Assembly: GCA_026003335.1 (NCBI GenBank)
Contig: BPHB01000002.1
Span: 682,001-746,000 of the forward strand
Length of the DNA stretch: 64,000 nt
Origin: Chitinophagales bacterium
GTDB lineage: Bacteria > Bacteroidota > Bacteroidia > Chitinophagales > CAIOSU01
Direction of reading: 5' to 3'
Of this stretch, positions 43,732 through 53,770 are shown piece by piece (position 1 is the stretch's first letter; the number at the start of each line of letters is the position of its first letter). The position numbers and the translations under genes are program-made. The notes under the pieces are model-generated. The model did no database searches and was not told the DNA's origin. It saw only the letters and a list, made by a program, of their open reading frames with translations.

Positions 43732-44670
43732 TCAGACAGAAGCAGAGAGCTCATACAACATAGCAGTATAGGTACCTGCAATGCCGTCCTTCAAGGCTAT
43801 GCGATGCTCCCATCCAAGACGATGGAGGCGTGACACATCCAGTAATTTACGCGGAGTACCATCAGGTTTTTGTGTATCAAAGACGAAAGATCCGGAGTAT
43901 CCTACCACTTCCTTTATTAGCTCAGCCAGTTCGCGGATGGAGATATCTTTACCCGTTCCTACGTTGATTATTTCGGGGTCATCATAGTTTTTCATCAGAA
44001 AAAGACAGGCATCTGCCAGATCATCCACGTGCAGAAATTCACGCCTGGGGGTACCGGTTCCCCAAATAACTACCTGCTTATCTGCACGGAGTTTGGCTTC
44101 ATGAATTTTTCTGAGTAAGGCAGGCAGCACATGTGACGTTTCCAGATCGTAATTATCGTTGGGGCCATAAATATTGGTGGGCATCACCGATATAAAATTG
44201 CATCTGTACTGACTGCGATAGGCCTGACACATTTTTATACCGGCAATCTTGGCGACTGCATACGGTTCATTGGTGGGCTCCAGCGAGCCTGTGAGCAGAT
44301 ATTCCTCTCTGATGGGTTGCGGAGCAAATTTGGGATAGATACAGGAAGAGCCCAAAAAAAGCAGTTTCTCCACTCCGCTGAGAAAAGCATGGTGAATCAC
44401 ATTGGTTTGAATCATCAGGTTATCATAAATAAACTCCGCACGATACGTATTATTGGCGTAAATGCCACCCACCTTTGCTGCAGCCAGAAAAACATAGCGG
44501 GGTTTTTCATTCATAAAAAAATCCCTCACGGCAGCCTGGTCGCGCAGATCAAGTTCGGCTGAAGTGCGCAAGACAAAATTGTGGTAGCCTTCTTTTTTCA
44601 GTCTGCGCAGAATTGCTGATCCCACCATGCCACGATGACCGGCAATATAGATTTTTGCATCTTTGTCCAT
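43732..44670 (-). CDS. fcl: GDP-L-fucose synthase
   Basis: A 312-residue NADPH-dependent epimerase/reductase, the second step to GDP-L-fucose. Short-chain dehydrogenase fold: nucleotide-binding [18 protein letters not shown] at the start, the catalytic YxxxK ([20 protein letters not shown]), the Ser before it ([15 protein letters not shown]), and the substrate region [20 protein letters not shown]. Start taken at 44670, five bases after the upstream gmd stop; an ATG 12 bases earlier (44682, overlapping gmd) is an alternative. Length matches E. coli Fcl (~320). Co-transcribed with gmd. Confidence 0.93.
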   Translation of the reverse strand: MDKDAKIYIAGHRGMVGSAILRRLKKEGYHNFVLRTSAELDLRDQAAVRDFFMNEKPRYVFLAAAKVGGIYANNTYRAEFIYDNLMIQTNVIHHAFLSGVEKLLFLGSSCIYPKFAPQPIREEYLLTGSLEPTNEPYAVAKIAGIKMCQAYRSQYRCNFISVMPTNIYGPNDNYDLETSHVLPALLRKIHEAKLRADKQVVIWGTGTPRREFLHVDDLADACLFLMKNYDDPEIINVGTGKDISIRELAELIKEVVGYSGSFVFDTQKPDGTPRKLLDVSRLHRLGWEHRIALKDGIAGTYTAMLYELSASV

Positions 44671-44674
44671 GACG

Positions 44675-45760
44675 CTACTCATTAAAGTTAAATACCCTGT
44701 GTCCGCCTTCAATAAGGTATTTGTCTTTGGCAAACAACGCGAGGTCCGCGGCAACCATTTCCCGGATGAGGTCCTGCACCGTACACTCGGGCTGCCATCC
44801 CAGTTTCTGATGCGCCTTGGAGTAATCCCCCACTAAAAGATCTACCTCTGTGGGTCTGAAGTAGGTTTTATCTACTTCCACCAATACATTGCCGGTTGCC
44901 CTGTCAATACCTTTTTCTTCAATTCCCTTTCCGGTCCAATCAATTTCAATTCCTGCTTCCTTGAATGCAAGGGTGGCAAACTCTCTCACCGTGATTGTTT
45001 TGCCGGTTGCCAGTACATAATCATCCGGCTGTTCCTGCTGCAGCATCATCCACATACCTCTGACAAAATCCCGGGCATGCCCCCAGTCGCGACTGGCATC
45101 CAGATTGCCGATGAAAAGTTTTTTCTGTAGCCCTAGCTTGATGCGGGCTACGGCACGGGTAATCTTGCGGGTAACAAATGTTTCCCCGCGCACCGGACTT
45201 TCATGATTAAATAAAATGCCGTTACATGCAAAAATGTTGTAGGCCTCACGATAATTCACCGTAATCCAGAAAGCGTACAGCTTGGCTGCACCGTAAGGGC
45301 TGCGAGGATAAAAGGGAGTCTTCTCGTTTTGCGGAATAGCCGCCACCTTGCCGAACAGTTCCGATGTGGACGCCTGATAAAAACGGGTCTTATGCTCCAG
45401 CTTCAAAATGCGGATAGCCTCCAGCAGCCGCAATGCGCCTAAGGCATCGGCATTGGCAGTGTACTCCGGAGTTTCAAAAGAAACCTTGACGTGCGACTGG
45501 GCAGCAAGATTATATATTTCATCCGGCTGCACCTCCTGCACAACGCGGATAAGATTGGCAGAGTCCGTCATATCTCCGTAATGCAAGCGGAACCGCACAT
45601 CGGGCTCATGCGGATCCTGATAAAGATGATCAATACGGGCGGTATTAAACAGCGAACTTCTGCGCTTGATTCCATGCACTTCATAACCCTTCTTCAACAG
45701 AAATTCAGCCAGATAGGCACCGTCCTGACCGGTAATGCCAGTAATCAATGCTTTTTTCAT
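44675..45760 (-). CDS. gmd: GDP-mannose 4,6-dehydratase
   Basis: A 361-residue SDR enzyme that makes GDP-4-keto-6-deoxymannose, the precursor used by fcl. Start at the ATG 45760 (a GTG 9 bases earlier is less likely) gives [20 protein letters not shown], the NAD(P)-binding Rossmann motif. Catalytic elements: [29 protein letters not shown] with YxxxK, then [20 protein letters not shown]. Length ~370 in other bacteria. Together with fcl it supplies GDP-L-fucose for surface sugars. purN is divergent, 156 bases away. Confidence 0.96.
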   Translation of the reverse strand: MKKALITGITGQDGAYLAEFLLKKGYEVHGIKRRSSLFNTARIDHLYQDPHEPDVRFRLHYGDMTDSANLIRVVQEVQPDEIYNLAAQSHVKVSFETPEYTANADALGALRLLEAIRILKLEHKTRFYQASTSELFGKVAAIPQNEKTPFYPRSPYGAAKLYAFWITVNYREAYNIFACNGILFNHESPVRGETFVTRKITRAVARIKLGLQKKLFIGNLDASRDWGHARDFVRGMWMMLQQEQPDDYVLATGKTITVREFATLAFKEAGIEIDWTGKGIEEKGIDRATGNVLVEVDKTYFRPTEVDLLVGDYSKAHQKLGWQPECTVQDLIREMVAADLALFAKDKYLIEGGHRVFNFNE

Positions 45761-45916
45761 CCGGGTCACTTTGGTTAAATAAAATTTTTTCAGCCTTCTG
45801 CTTTTGTTTCAACGGCTTGCGCCTGTTATGCTGAACTTTGCACGGGCTGAAAACGAAATTACAAATCACTATCGGCTTCATATAAGGTTTCCTTATTTCA
45901 CTCTAATTTTGCCCCA

Positions 45917-46501
45917 ATGAAACACCTGGCGATTTTCGCCTCCGGAAGGGGAAGTAATGCTGAAGCGATCATCCGGTTTTTTCAAAACCATCCTAAAATA
46001 TCAGTTGCACTTATTGTAACCAACAATCCGGATGCGGGAGTTATTCAGATAGCCCGCCAGTACCATATACCTTATCTCGTCATCTCCAAAAAACAGCTTT
46101 CCGAAGGAACTGTTCTGCTCAAAACTTTACAGGAAAAGCATATTGATTTCATCGTTCTGGCCGGCTTTATCCTGCTGCTTCCGCCTTATCTTATTGATCG
46201 CTACCCCGGGCGAATAGTAAACATTCACCCCGCTTTGCTGCCTAAATTTGGGGGCAAAGGCATGTACGGAATAAAGGTACACGAAGCTGTTCTGAAGGCA
46301 GGAGAACGACAAACAGGCATTACCATCCACTATGTGGATGAGCAATATGACCATGGTGCAATTATTCTGCAGAAGACCTGTGCAATTCAGGAAGACGAAA
46401 CGCCTGGCTCCCTGATGAAAAAAGTACAACAACTGGAACACTACCATTATCCGCGTGTCATTGAAAGTCTGATATTAAAGGAAGAAACTTTACATTCATG
46501 A
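45917..46501 (+). CDS. purN: phosphoribosylglycinamide formyltransferase
   Basis: A 194-residue GART that transfers a formyl group from 10-formyl-THF to GAR in purine synthesis. Starts MKHLAIFASGRGSNAEAIIR (phosphate-binding loop). The Asn/His/Asp catalytic set is present: VNIHPALLPKFGGKGMYG and ITIHYVDEQYDHGAIILQK. The -7 element TAATTTTG (45904-45911) is only 5 bases before the ATG, leaving almost no leader. It overlaps purH by 4 bases (ATGA). Confidence 0.95.
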   Translation: MKHLAIFASGRGSNAEAIIRFFQNHPKISVALIVTNNPDAGVIQIARQYHIPYLVISKKQLSEGTVLLKTLQEKHIDFIVLAGFILLLPPYLIDRYPGRIVNIHPALLPKFGGKGMYGIKVHEAVLKAGERQTGITIHYVDEQYDHGAIILQKTCAIQEDETPGSLMKKVQQLEHYHYPRVIESLILKEETLHS

Positions 46502-48066
46502 ATCATTCTGCTGAAACCCTGAAAACAAAAGGAAAAACTGCTCCAGCGTTGAAGCCGATAAAGTCCGCCCTCATCTCTGTGTATTATAAAGAAGGGCTGG
46601 ATGAAATTATTCGGCTTCTGCAGAAGTATCAGGTACCCCTCTATTCAACCGGAGGCACGCAGACTTTCATTGAAAGTCTTGGAGCAGACGTTACTCCTGT
46701 AGAACGGCTGACTTCTTACCCCAGTATTCTCGGAGGACGCGTGAAAACACTGCATCCTAAAATATTCGGAGGCATTCTGGGACGCAGAAGCAACCCTGAA
46801 GATCAGCAACAGATGCAGCAGTACCAGATACCGGAAATAGATCTGGTGATTGTAGACCTTTATCCTTTTGAAGAAACCGTGGCAAAGACGAATGATGAAA
46901 AGTCTATCATTGAAAAGATTGATATAGGGGGCACCTCTCTTATCCGCGCTGCAGCCAAAAACTTTGAAGACGTGCTGGTGGTAGCAGGCAAAAGTCAATA
47001 CCCGCAACTTATCAGCCTGCTTCAGGAGAAAAAGGGATACTCCGCTCTGGAAGACCGCAGAGCCTTTGCTGCCGAAGCATTTAACATTACCTCTCACTAT
47101 GACACGGCCATATTCAAATATTTCAACCGACAGCAAACAGTGCATGCCTTCAAAGAAAGTATTCTTCATGGCCGGCCCCTGCGTTATGGTGAAAACCCGC
47201 ATCAGCAGGGTATGTTCTATGGCAACCTTGAGGAGGTATTTGAAATTCTGGGGGGCAAGGAATTGTCCTATAACAATCTGGTTGATATTGACGCTGCCAT
47301 GCAGCTTATCGGGGAATTTCAGGAAAATACCTTCGCCATCATCAAGCACACTAATGCCTGCGGTGTAGCTTCCAGGCCTGATGTTTTGCAGGCATGGAAA
47401 GATGCTCTTGCGGCTGACCCTTTATCTGCCTTTGGCGGTATTCTTATCACCAACACCATTGTCACTGCACATGCAGCACGGGCTATCCATGAATTGTTTT
47501 TTGAAGTACTGCTGGCTCCTGGCTATGAGCCGCAGGCGCTGGAACTGCTCCGGTCAAAAAAGAATCGTATTCTGCTGCAAATGCGGCAACAGGCTTTTGC
47601 ATCCTGGCAGTTCAGAAGTTTGCTGAACGGAGTGGTGGCACAGGAAACCGACAGCAAAACTGAAACACCTGCGGAGTTGAAGCCGGTGACACAAAGGCAA
47701 CCTGATGCGCAACAGGTCGAAGACCTGCTCTTTGCCAACCGCATAGTAAAACATTTAAAATCCAACGCCATCGTACTGGCAAAAAACAAACAAATGCTGG
47801 GCATGGGTTGTGGCCAGACTTCCCGCGTAGATGCCCTGAAACAAGCCATCCTGAAAGCACGCACCTTCGGCTTTGACCTTTCCGGGGCCGTGATGGCCTC
47901 CGATGCGTTTTTCCCGTTCCCTGACTGTGTAGAGATAGCACACCAGGCCGGCATATCAGCCGTTATTCATCCGGGAGGCTCTGTACGCGACCAGGAATCT
48001 ATTGACTACTGCAATGCCCACCAAATGACTATGGTGGTGACAGGCTTCCGGCATTTCAGACACTAG
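46498..48066 (+). CDS. purH: bifunctional AICAR transformylase / IMP cyclohydrolase
   Basis: A 522-residue enzyme catalysing the last two steps of IMP synthesis. The N-terminal cyclohydrolase domain (~1-200) contains VPLYSTGGTQTFIESLGADV and GRVKTLHPKIFGGILGRRS; the C-terminal AICAR transformylase domain includes LRYGENPHQQGMFY, FAIIKHTNACGVASRPD and AVMASDAFFPFPDCVEIAH, ending VVTGFRHFRH. Length matches bacterial PurH (~510-530). Translation is coupled to purN. It ends 117 bases before mreB, which has its own candidate promoter. Confidence 0.97.
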   Translation: MNHSAETLKTKGKTAPALKPIKSALISVYYKEGLDEIIRLLQKYQVPLYSTGGTQTFIESLGADVTPVERLTSYPSILGGRVKTLHPKIFGGILGRRSNPEDQQQMQQYQIPEIDLVIVDLYPFEETVAKTNDEKSIIEKIDIGGTSLIRAAAKNFEDVLVVAGKSQYPQLISLLQEKKGYSALEDRRAFAAEAFNITSHYDTAIFKYFNRQQTVHAFKESILHGRPLRYGENPHQQGMFYGNLEEVFEILGGKELSYNNLVDIDAAMQLIGEFQENTFAIIKHTNACGVASRPDVLQAWKDALAADPLSAFGGILITNTIVTAHAARAIHELFFEVLLAPGYEPQALELLRSKKNRILLQMRQQAFASWQFRSLLNGVVAQETDSKTETPAELKPVTQRQPDAQQVEDLLFANRIVKHLKSNAIVLAKNKQMLGMGCGQTSRVDALKQAILKARTFGFDLSGAVMASDAFFPFPDCVEIAHQAGISAVIHPGGSVRDQESIDYCNAHQMTMVVTGFRHFRH

Positions 48067-48100
48067 ACATGAAGCCTGCCTGCATCCCGTCAAAATCTTA

Positions 48101-48134
48101 TTTGCGTTTGCCTGCTTTAGGTGCCGTAATTTTG
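48101..48134 (+). promoter_or_regulatory. candidate Bacteroidota-type promoter for mreB
   Basis: TTTG (48101-48104, also 48107-48110) and TAATTTTG (48127-48134) match the -33 and -7 elements, with 22 or 16 bases between. The mreB start follows at 48184. Confidence 0.5.
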
Positions 48135-48183
48135 CTCCAACAGATTTCCGGTTTTTTCGTATTATTTGCACGTTGTTAGATGT

Positions 48184-49203
48184 ATGAAATTCAACTTTTT
48201 CAATCAGGAGATTGCCATTGACCTGGGCACAGCCAATACCCTGATCATCCATAATGACAAAGTTATTGTGGATGAGCCATCCATTGTTGCCCGGGATAAA
48301 AAAACCAATAAGGTCATAGCGGTCGGCAACAAAGCCGTTCAAATGCATGAAAAAACCAACCCGTCTATAGAAACTATCAGACCGCTGAAGGATGGTGTGA
48401 TTGCAGACTTTGATGCCGCGGAAAACATGATGCGGGAAATGATTAAAATGATTTACAAAAAGCCCCCCCTTTTTCCGCCATCATATACAATGGTTATCTG
48501 TATTCCTTCCGGCATTACTGAGGTAGAAAAGCGGGCTGTCAAAGATTCAGCCGAGCATGCAGGCGCCCGTGAAGTGTATCTCATCTATGAACCCATGGCT
48601 GCCGCAATCGGTATCGGCATTGATGTAGAAGAACCGCGCGGCAATATGGTTATTGATATTGGCGGTGGCACCACTGAAATTGCCGTCATCTCGCTTTCCG
48701 GCATCGTATGTGACCAGTCTATCCGTATTGCCGGAGATGCCTTTACCAGCGACATTATAGACTTCATGCGCCGGCAACATAATATGATGATTGGTGAACG
48801 CACTGCCGAACGTATCAAAATTGCCGTTGGAGCCGCACTCACTGAACTGGATGATCCGCCACCGGACTTTCCTGTAAACGGAAAAGACCTCATGACGGGC
48901 ATCCCCAAGCAAATCATGGTTTCCTACTCTGAAATTGCACATGCCATGGACAAGTCTATTTCCAAAATTGAAGAGGCTGTGCTTAGAGGTCTGGAAATCA
49001 CCCCTCCTGAGCTGGCCGCTGACATCTACAAAACAGGCGTGTATCTGACCGGTGGCGGGGCATTAATCCGCGGACTGGACAAGCGCCTATCCCAGAAAAC
49101 CAAGCTGCCGGTGCACGTAGCTGAAGACCCGCTGAGAGCCGTTGTGCGGGGAACCGGCATCGCCCTGAAAAACATCGGCAGATTTTCATTTTTGATGACA
49201 TGA
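48184..49203 (+). CDS. mreB: rod shape-determining protein MreB
   Basis: A 339-residue actin-like ATPase which forms filaments under the membrane and guides wall synthesis for elongation. Starts MKFNFFNQEIAIDLGTANTL (phosphate 1 loop; an in-frame ATG at 48166 adds six residues but gives a poorer N-terminus). Phosphate 2: VIDIGGGTTEIAVISLSG. Adenosine: GVYLTGGGALIRGLDKRL. Length normal (~340). It begins the mreB-mreC-mreD-mrdA-rodA shape cluster; 96 bases separate it from mreC. Confidence 0.98.
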   Translation: MKFNFFNQEIAIDLGTANTLIIHNDKVIVDEPSIVARDKKTNKVIAVGNKAVQMHEKTNPSIETIRPLKDGVIADFDAAENMMREMIKMIYKKPPLFPPSYTMVICIPSGITEVEKRAVKDSAEHAGAREVYLIYEPMAAAIGIGIDVEEPRGNMVIDIGGGTTEIAVISLSGIVCDQSIRIAGDAFTSDIIDFMRRQHNMMIGERTAERIKIAVGAALTELDDPPPDFPVNGKDLMTGIPKQIMVSYSEIAHAMDKSISKIEEAVLRGLEITPPELAADIYKTGVYLTGGGALIRGLDKRLSQKTKLPVHVAEDPLRAVVRGTGIALKNIGRFSFLMT

Positions 49204-49299
49204 GGATAAATGATACCTTCTGCAAAACAGCGTGCACACCCGTCAGGGGCATAAAGTTTTGTATGGGCCTGATGAAATTTTGGCTGAAGTGACTGGCGA

Positions 49300-50124
49300 A
49301 TGCGTAATCTTATTCACTTTGTCGCACGATTTAACCACATTTTCATATTTCTTGCCCTTGAAGCTCTTTCCCTGATTTTTGTAATCCGTTATCACTCTTA
49401 TCATCGTGCCGGCTTTTTAAATTCATCCGGCTTCGTGATTGGCAACATTTACAATTCCTATTCCCGCATCAAAGATTTTTTTAGCCTGGCGTCTGTCAAC
49501 CAGCAGCTTATGGAGGAAAATGCAAGGCTGAGAAACCGCCTCGCCATCTTGGAAGACCAGCAAAGTGTATTACCGGAATGGTGTGATGACCTGACGGGTG
49601 ATTTTTATTTCATTCCGGTTAAGGTAATCAACTTTACGTCCAACCGCATTGCCAACTACATCACGGTCAATAAAGGCGCATCGGCAGGTATCCGCAAAGA
49701 CATGGGATTAATCACCGACCAGGGCATTGCCGGAATCATTAACCATGTTTCGGAAAACTTTGCCACAGCCATGTCTGTATTGCATAAAGACAGCCGCATC
49801 AGCATCAAGATTGTACGCTTTAATTATCCTGGAACACTGCAGTGGAACGGAGGCAGTCCGATGGAAGGAGTTGTAACCGGCATACCCCAGTATCTCCCGA
49901 TTGCAACAGGCGATACAATAGTGACCAGCGGCTTTTCAGCTATCTTCCCTGCAAATATTCCGGTGGGCGTGATAACCGATTATTATCCTCAAAAGGGCAG
50001 TAGCTTCTACATTATAAAAATCCGCTTCACAACCCCGTTGGACAAACTGGAATATGCCTATGTAGTACATAACCTAAACCAGGAGGAACTGCGTAGCCTG
50101 GAGAGCCAAAACAAAAATGAATAA
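49300..50124 (+). CDS. mreC: rod shape-determining protein MreC
   Basis: A 274-residue protein with an N-terminal transmembrane helix (FNHIFIFLALEALSLIFVIR), a coiled coil (residues ~65-90, QQLMEENARLRNRLAILEDQ) and a beta-rich periplasmic domain (NYITVNKGASAGIRKDMGLI, GDTIVTSGFSAIFPANIPVG). It links MreB filaments to the wall enzymes. It overlaps mreD by 8 bases. Confidence 0.93.
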   Translation: MRNLIHFVARFNHIFIFLALEALSLIFVIRYHSYHRAGFLNSSGFVIGNIYNSYSRIKDFFSLASVNQQLMEENARLRNRLAILEDQQSVLPEWCDDLTGDFYFIPVKVINFTSNRIANYITVNKGASAGIRKDMGLITDQGIAGIINHVSENFATAMSVLHKDSRISIKIVRFNYPGTLQWNGGSPMEGVVTGIPQYLPIATGDTIVTSGFSAIFPANIPVGVITDYYPQKGSSFYIIKIRFTTPLDKLEYAYVVHNLNQEELRSLESQNKNE

Positions 50125-50635
50125 TACCCTCTTTCAGAATTTTTTACGCTTTGTCGGTCTGTTGCTGCTGCAGGTGCTGGTAGCAAGCCACCTGCAACTT
50201 GGTTTTTATATCAATCCTTATGTCTATCCGCTTTTTCTGATGATGCTTCCTTTCAGCATACCTCAGGGTCTTTTGTTGCTGATTGGGTTTCTTACCGGAT
50301 TGACAGTGGATGCCTTTTCCAACACTTTTGGCATCCACGCTGCTGCCTGTACATTTATGATTTTTATTCGCCCCGTTATCCTTCGGCTTCTCACTCCGAA
50401 AAGCAGTTATGAAAACATGGTACAACCCAGACTGCATTCTCTCGGTTACCTCTGGTTCTTTCTTTATACCGGATTACTTACCTTCTTCCATCATCTGATT
50501 TATTTTTTTCTGGAGGTTTTTAGTTTTAATAACTTTCTTATCACACTGGGGAAAGTATTGTTAAGCACTTCGGTTTCCGTTTTGATCATCATGCTGATGG
50601 TCTTTATCTTTTCTTCCGGCAGAAGGCGCAACTGA
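50117..50635 (+). CDS. mreD: rod shape-determining protein MreD
   Basis: A 172-residue integral membrane protein with about five or six hydrophobic helices (FLRFVGLLLLQVLVASHLQL, LFLMMLPFSIPQGLLLLIGF, LTGLTVDAFSNTFGIHAAAC and on). The pattern and length are those of MreD. It overlaps mreC by 8 bases and mrdA begins 3 bases after it, so all belong to one transcript. Confidence 0.9.
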   Translation: MNNTLFQNFLRFVGLLLLQVLVASHLQLGFYINPYVYPLFLMMLPFSIPQGLLLLIGFLTGLTVDAFSNTFGIHAAACTFMIFIRPVILRLLTPKSSYENMVQPRLHSLGYLWFFLYTGLLTFFHHLIYFFLEVFSFNNFLITLGKVLLSTSVSVLIIMLMVFIFSSGRRRN

Positions 50636-50638
50636 GGT

Positions 50639-52474
50639 ATGGATCTGTATAAAAGCCGAAGAATTGTCATCCAGGCAATGATTGTTCTGGTGATGGGCAT
50701 CTTTCTGGTGCGCCTGTTTCATCTGCAGGTGCTCTCTAAAACCTACAGTGACCTTGCCAGTCAGAATGTAATAAGAAGAATACAACTCCATGCTGCCCGT
50801 GGCTTAATGTATGACAGAAAAGGCAATCTCATTGTCACCAATGACGCGGTGTATGACCTCTATGTAGTGCCGCGGCAGGTAGCTAAAAATATGGACACAC
50901 TCCTGTTTTGCAAGCTTCTTCAGATTGACCGTGAGTTTTTCAACCGACAGATGAAAAAAGCTTTTCAGTATTCACGCTATCGCCCCTCCCTGTTTTTAAA
51001 ACAAATTACCACTGAAGAAATTGCCCGTTTTCAGGAATATCTGTATCAGTTTCCGGGCTTCTATACGGAAATGCGCACGATTCGCAGATACCCTTACAAG
51101 TCAGGTCTGCACGTAGTAGGATATGTAGGTGAGGCTGATCCTGAGCTAGTGGAAACTTCCGACTACTATAAGGCCGGTGATTATGTAGGCATTAATGGTC
51201 TGGAAAAAATCTATGAGAAAGAGCTGCGCGGAGTACGCGGCAGTAAATACATCCTCGTAGACGTACACAACCGCGAGAAAGGGTCATTCAGAAATGGAGC
51301 AATGGATACATTTGCTATCAACGGACACGACCTGCATCTGTCGCTGGATATTGAATTGCAGATTTATGGCGAGCAACTCATGCAAAACAAGAAGGGCAGC
51401 ATCACCGCAATTGAACCCGCTACCGGTGAAATACTGGCAATGATCAGCAGCCCTTCGGTTGACCCTAATCTGCTGAGCGGAAGAATGCGGGGAGAAAACT
51501 TCCGCATGCTCACCATGGACACCCTCAAGCCTCTCTTTAATCGGCCTGTAATGGGCTTTTATCCTCCCGGCAGCACCTTCAAGCCGCTTATGGCGCTAAT
51601 TGGGCTGGAAGAAAAAGTGCTTACTCCGGGCACTTCGTTCCGGTGTGCCTCCGGCTATGTGGTCGGCTCATTTTCTGTAGGATGTCGTCCGCATCCACCT
51701 CCGGTAAACCTCTTTGTCGGCCTGCAATATTCCTGTAATGCCTATTTCTGCTCAGTTTTTCGTGCTATCCTTGACCAGCCTCGTTATAAAAACATTCAGG
51801 AAAGTTATGCGGTATGGCGTAACTATGTAACCAGCTTCGGATTGGGCAATCGTCTTGGCACGGATATCCCCAACGAGTTTCAGGGACTTGTCCCTCCTGT
51901 TGAGTACTATAATAAGCTCTATAAAACTGAAAACTGGAAATCGCTCACCATCATCTCTCTGGGTATTGGTCAGGGAGAATTGGCCGTCACCCCTCTACAA
52001 TTGGCCAACATGACGGCTGCTATAGCCAACCGGGGCTTCTACTACACCCCTCACTTTGTCACCCGCATTGAAGGAGATACTTCCCAAAGACTCAGCCAGT
52101 TCATAGAAAGGCATCAGACGCTGGTGAGTGAAAAAAATTTTGAACCGGTTATAGAGGCTATGTATCAGACCGTAGAAACCGGAACCGCACGGGCATCCCG
52201 CATCCCCGGCATCAGCGTGTGCGGAAAAACCGGCACTGCCCAAAACCCGCAGGGTGAAGACAATTCCCTCTTTCTGGCATTTGCTCCCAAAGACAACCCG
52301 AAAATCGCTATAGCGGTTGTGGTGGAAAATGCCGGCCATGGCTCCGCTTATGCCGCGCCAATTGCCACCCTGATGATTGAAAAATATCTGAATGATACCA
52401 TCTCTGCATCGCGGCTGAAGCTGGAGCAGAAAATGCTTGAGGCAAATCTGATTCAAAAACCCTTGCTGCCATGA
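50639..52474 (+). CDS. mrdA: penicillin-binding protein 2 (transpeptidase)
   Basis: A 611-residue class B PBP. Starts with a single transmembrane helix (IVIQAMIVLVMGIFLVRLFH), then a pedestal domain (ARGLMYDRKGNLIVTND), and the transpeptidase domain: SxxK is GSTFKPLMAL, SxN is SCNAYFCSVF, KTG is CGKTGTAQNP. It cross-links peptidoglycan in the elongation complex and pairs with RodA, which follows and overlaps it by 4 bases (ATGA). Confidence 0.97.
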   Translation: MDLYKSRRIVIQAMIVLVMGIFLVRLFHLQVLSKTYSDLASQNVIRRIQLHAARGLMYDRKGNLIVTNDAVYDLYVVPRQVAKNMDTLLFCKLLQIDREFFNRQMKKAFQYSRYRPSLFLKQITTEEIARFQEYLYQFPGFYTEMRTIRRYPYKSGLHVVGYVGEADPELVETSDYYKAGDYVGINGLEKIYEKELRGVRGSKYILVDVHNREKGSFRNGAMDTFAINGHDLHLSLDIELQIYGEQLMQNKKGSITAIEPATGEILAMISSPSVDPNLLSGRMRGENFRMLTMDTLKPLFNRPVMGFYPPGSTFKPLMALIGLEEKVLTPGTSFRCASGYVVGSFSVGCRPHPPPVNLFVGLQYSCNAYFCSVFRAILDQPRYKNIQESYAVWRNYVTSFGLGNRLGTDIPNEFQGLVPPVEYYNKLYKTENWKSLTIISLGIGQGELAVTPLQLANMTAAIANRGFYYTPHFVTRIEGDTSQRLSQFIERHQTLVSEKNFEPVIEAMYQTVETGTARASRIPGISVCGKTGTAQNPQGEDNSLFLAFAPKDNPKIAIAVVVENAGHGSAYAAPIATLMIEKYLNDTISASRLKLEQKMLEANLIQKPLLP

Positions 52475-53718
52475 GACGCAAGAGCCTGCTGGCAAGCCTG
52501 GACTGGTTCACCGTTTTTTTGTATATCCTCCTGCTTATACTGGGATGGCTTTCTATTTATGCTGCTGAATATGACGGCACTCCCACCGGTATTCTTGATA
52601 TGCAAACCAATCATGGAAAACAGCTCGTCTGGATAATGATTGCCATCGGGCTGGGAGTTATGCTGTTGATAATTGACAGCAAGTTCTACACCACCTTTGC
52701 CTATATCATCTATCTGTTCGTTCTTCTGTCATTGATAGGTATTTTGTTTTTCGGAACCACCATTAAAGGCAGCAAATCGTGGTTTACTATTGGCGGCATC
52801 AGCATGCAGCCAGCGGAATTTGCCAAACTGGCCACTGCGCTGGCTATTGCAAAATACCTCAGCGGGCTGAATGTAAATCTAAAAAATATCAAAGTGCAGT
52901 TGATCTGTTTTCTGCTGCTGGTACTGCCATCAGCGCTTATTCTCTTTCAGGGCGATTTCGGCTCGGCTCTGGTGTTTGTTGCATTCTTGCTGGTGTTGTT
53001 TCGTGAGGGGCTGAGTCCAGTTTATCTGATACTGGTTTTTTTGCTGGTCCTGTTGTCTATCCTGGCACTGATTGTAAACTACTTCTACATTGTTGCATCT
53101 CTGCTGCTGGTGACAGGAGGAGTGGCTTATTTTTTCCGTAAGAACAGGCAACCTGTGGCACCACTCATTGGTTTGTTTATACTTGCTACAGCCTATGTGT
53201 TTACTGTAGATTACGTGTTTGAAAATTTTCTTGAGGAGCGACACCGCGACCGCATCAATGTCATGCTGGGCAAATCCGGGAACGACTGGAATGTGAATCA
53301 GGCAAAAATTGCTATCGGCTCGGGCGGCTGGACAGGAAAAGGCTTTCTGAACGGCACCCAAACAAAATATGATTTTGTGCCCGAACTGTCTACCGATTTT
53401 ATCTTCTGCACTATTGGCGAGGAACATGGCTTTGCGGGCACTACGCTGGTTATCCTGCTGTTTTTCGGCTTTCTTTTTCGTATTATCTACCTTGCGGAAA
53501 GACAGCGCTCGCGTTTCAGCCGGATATTTGGCTATAGCCTCGCCTCCGTTTTGTTTTTTCATATTGCGGTAAATATCGGTATGACAATAGGACTTGTGCC
53601 GGTAATAGGCATACCGCTGCCCTATTTCAGTTACGGTGGCTCTTCCTTGATTGGATTTACCACCTTTCTGTTCATCCTGCTGAAGCTGGATGCTGACCGT
53701 CTAGCTGTGTTACGATAA
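52471..53718 (+). CDS. rodA: RodA, SEDS peptidoglycan glycosyltransferase
   Basis: A 415-residue SEDS-family membrane protein with about ten helices. It has the SEDS signatures: KGSKSWFTIGGISMQPAEFA, FQGDFGSALVFVAFLLVLF, then PELSTDFIFCTIGEEHGFAG and GIPLPYFSYGGSSLIGFTTF at the end. It polymerises glycan strands for elongation with PBP2. It overlaps mrdA by 4 bases. It ends 52 bases before gldA. Confidence 0.96.
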   Translation: MRRKSLLASLDWFTVFLYILLLILGWLSIYAAEYDGTPTGILDMQTNHGKQLVWIMIAIGLGVMLLIIDSKFYTTFAYIIYLFVLLSLIGILFFGTTIKGSKSWFTIGGISMQPAEFAKLATALAIAKYLSGLNVNLKNIKVQLICFLLLVLPSALILFQGDFGSALVFVAFLLVLFREGLSPVYLILVFLLVLLSILALIVNYFYIVASLLLVTGGVAYFFRKNRQPVAPLIGLFILATAYVFTVDYVFENFLEERHRDRINVMLGKSGNDWNVNQAKIAIGSGGWTGKGFLNGTQTKYDFVPELSTDFIFCTIGEEHGFAGTTLVILLFFGFLFRIIYLAERQRSRFSRIFGYSLASVLFFHIAVNIGMTIGLVPVIGIPLPYFSYGGSSLIGFTTFLFILLKLDADRLAVLR

Positions 53719-53770
53719 TGCAGTTTCTGCCCAAGTCCACGGGCATTGTTATTTTTGACGTGCCTGAACA

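Noticed and set aside
46645-47349. 234-residue minus-strand frame inside purH
   Set aside because: Antisense shadow of a certain purine gene.
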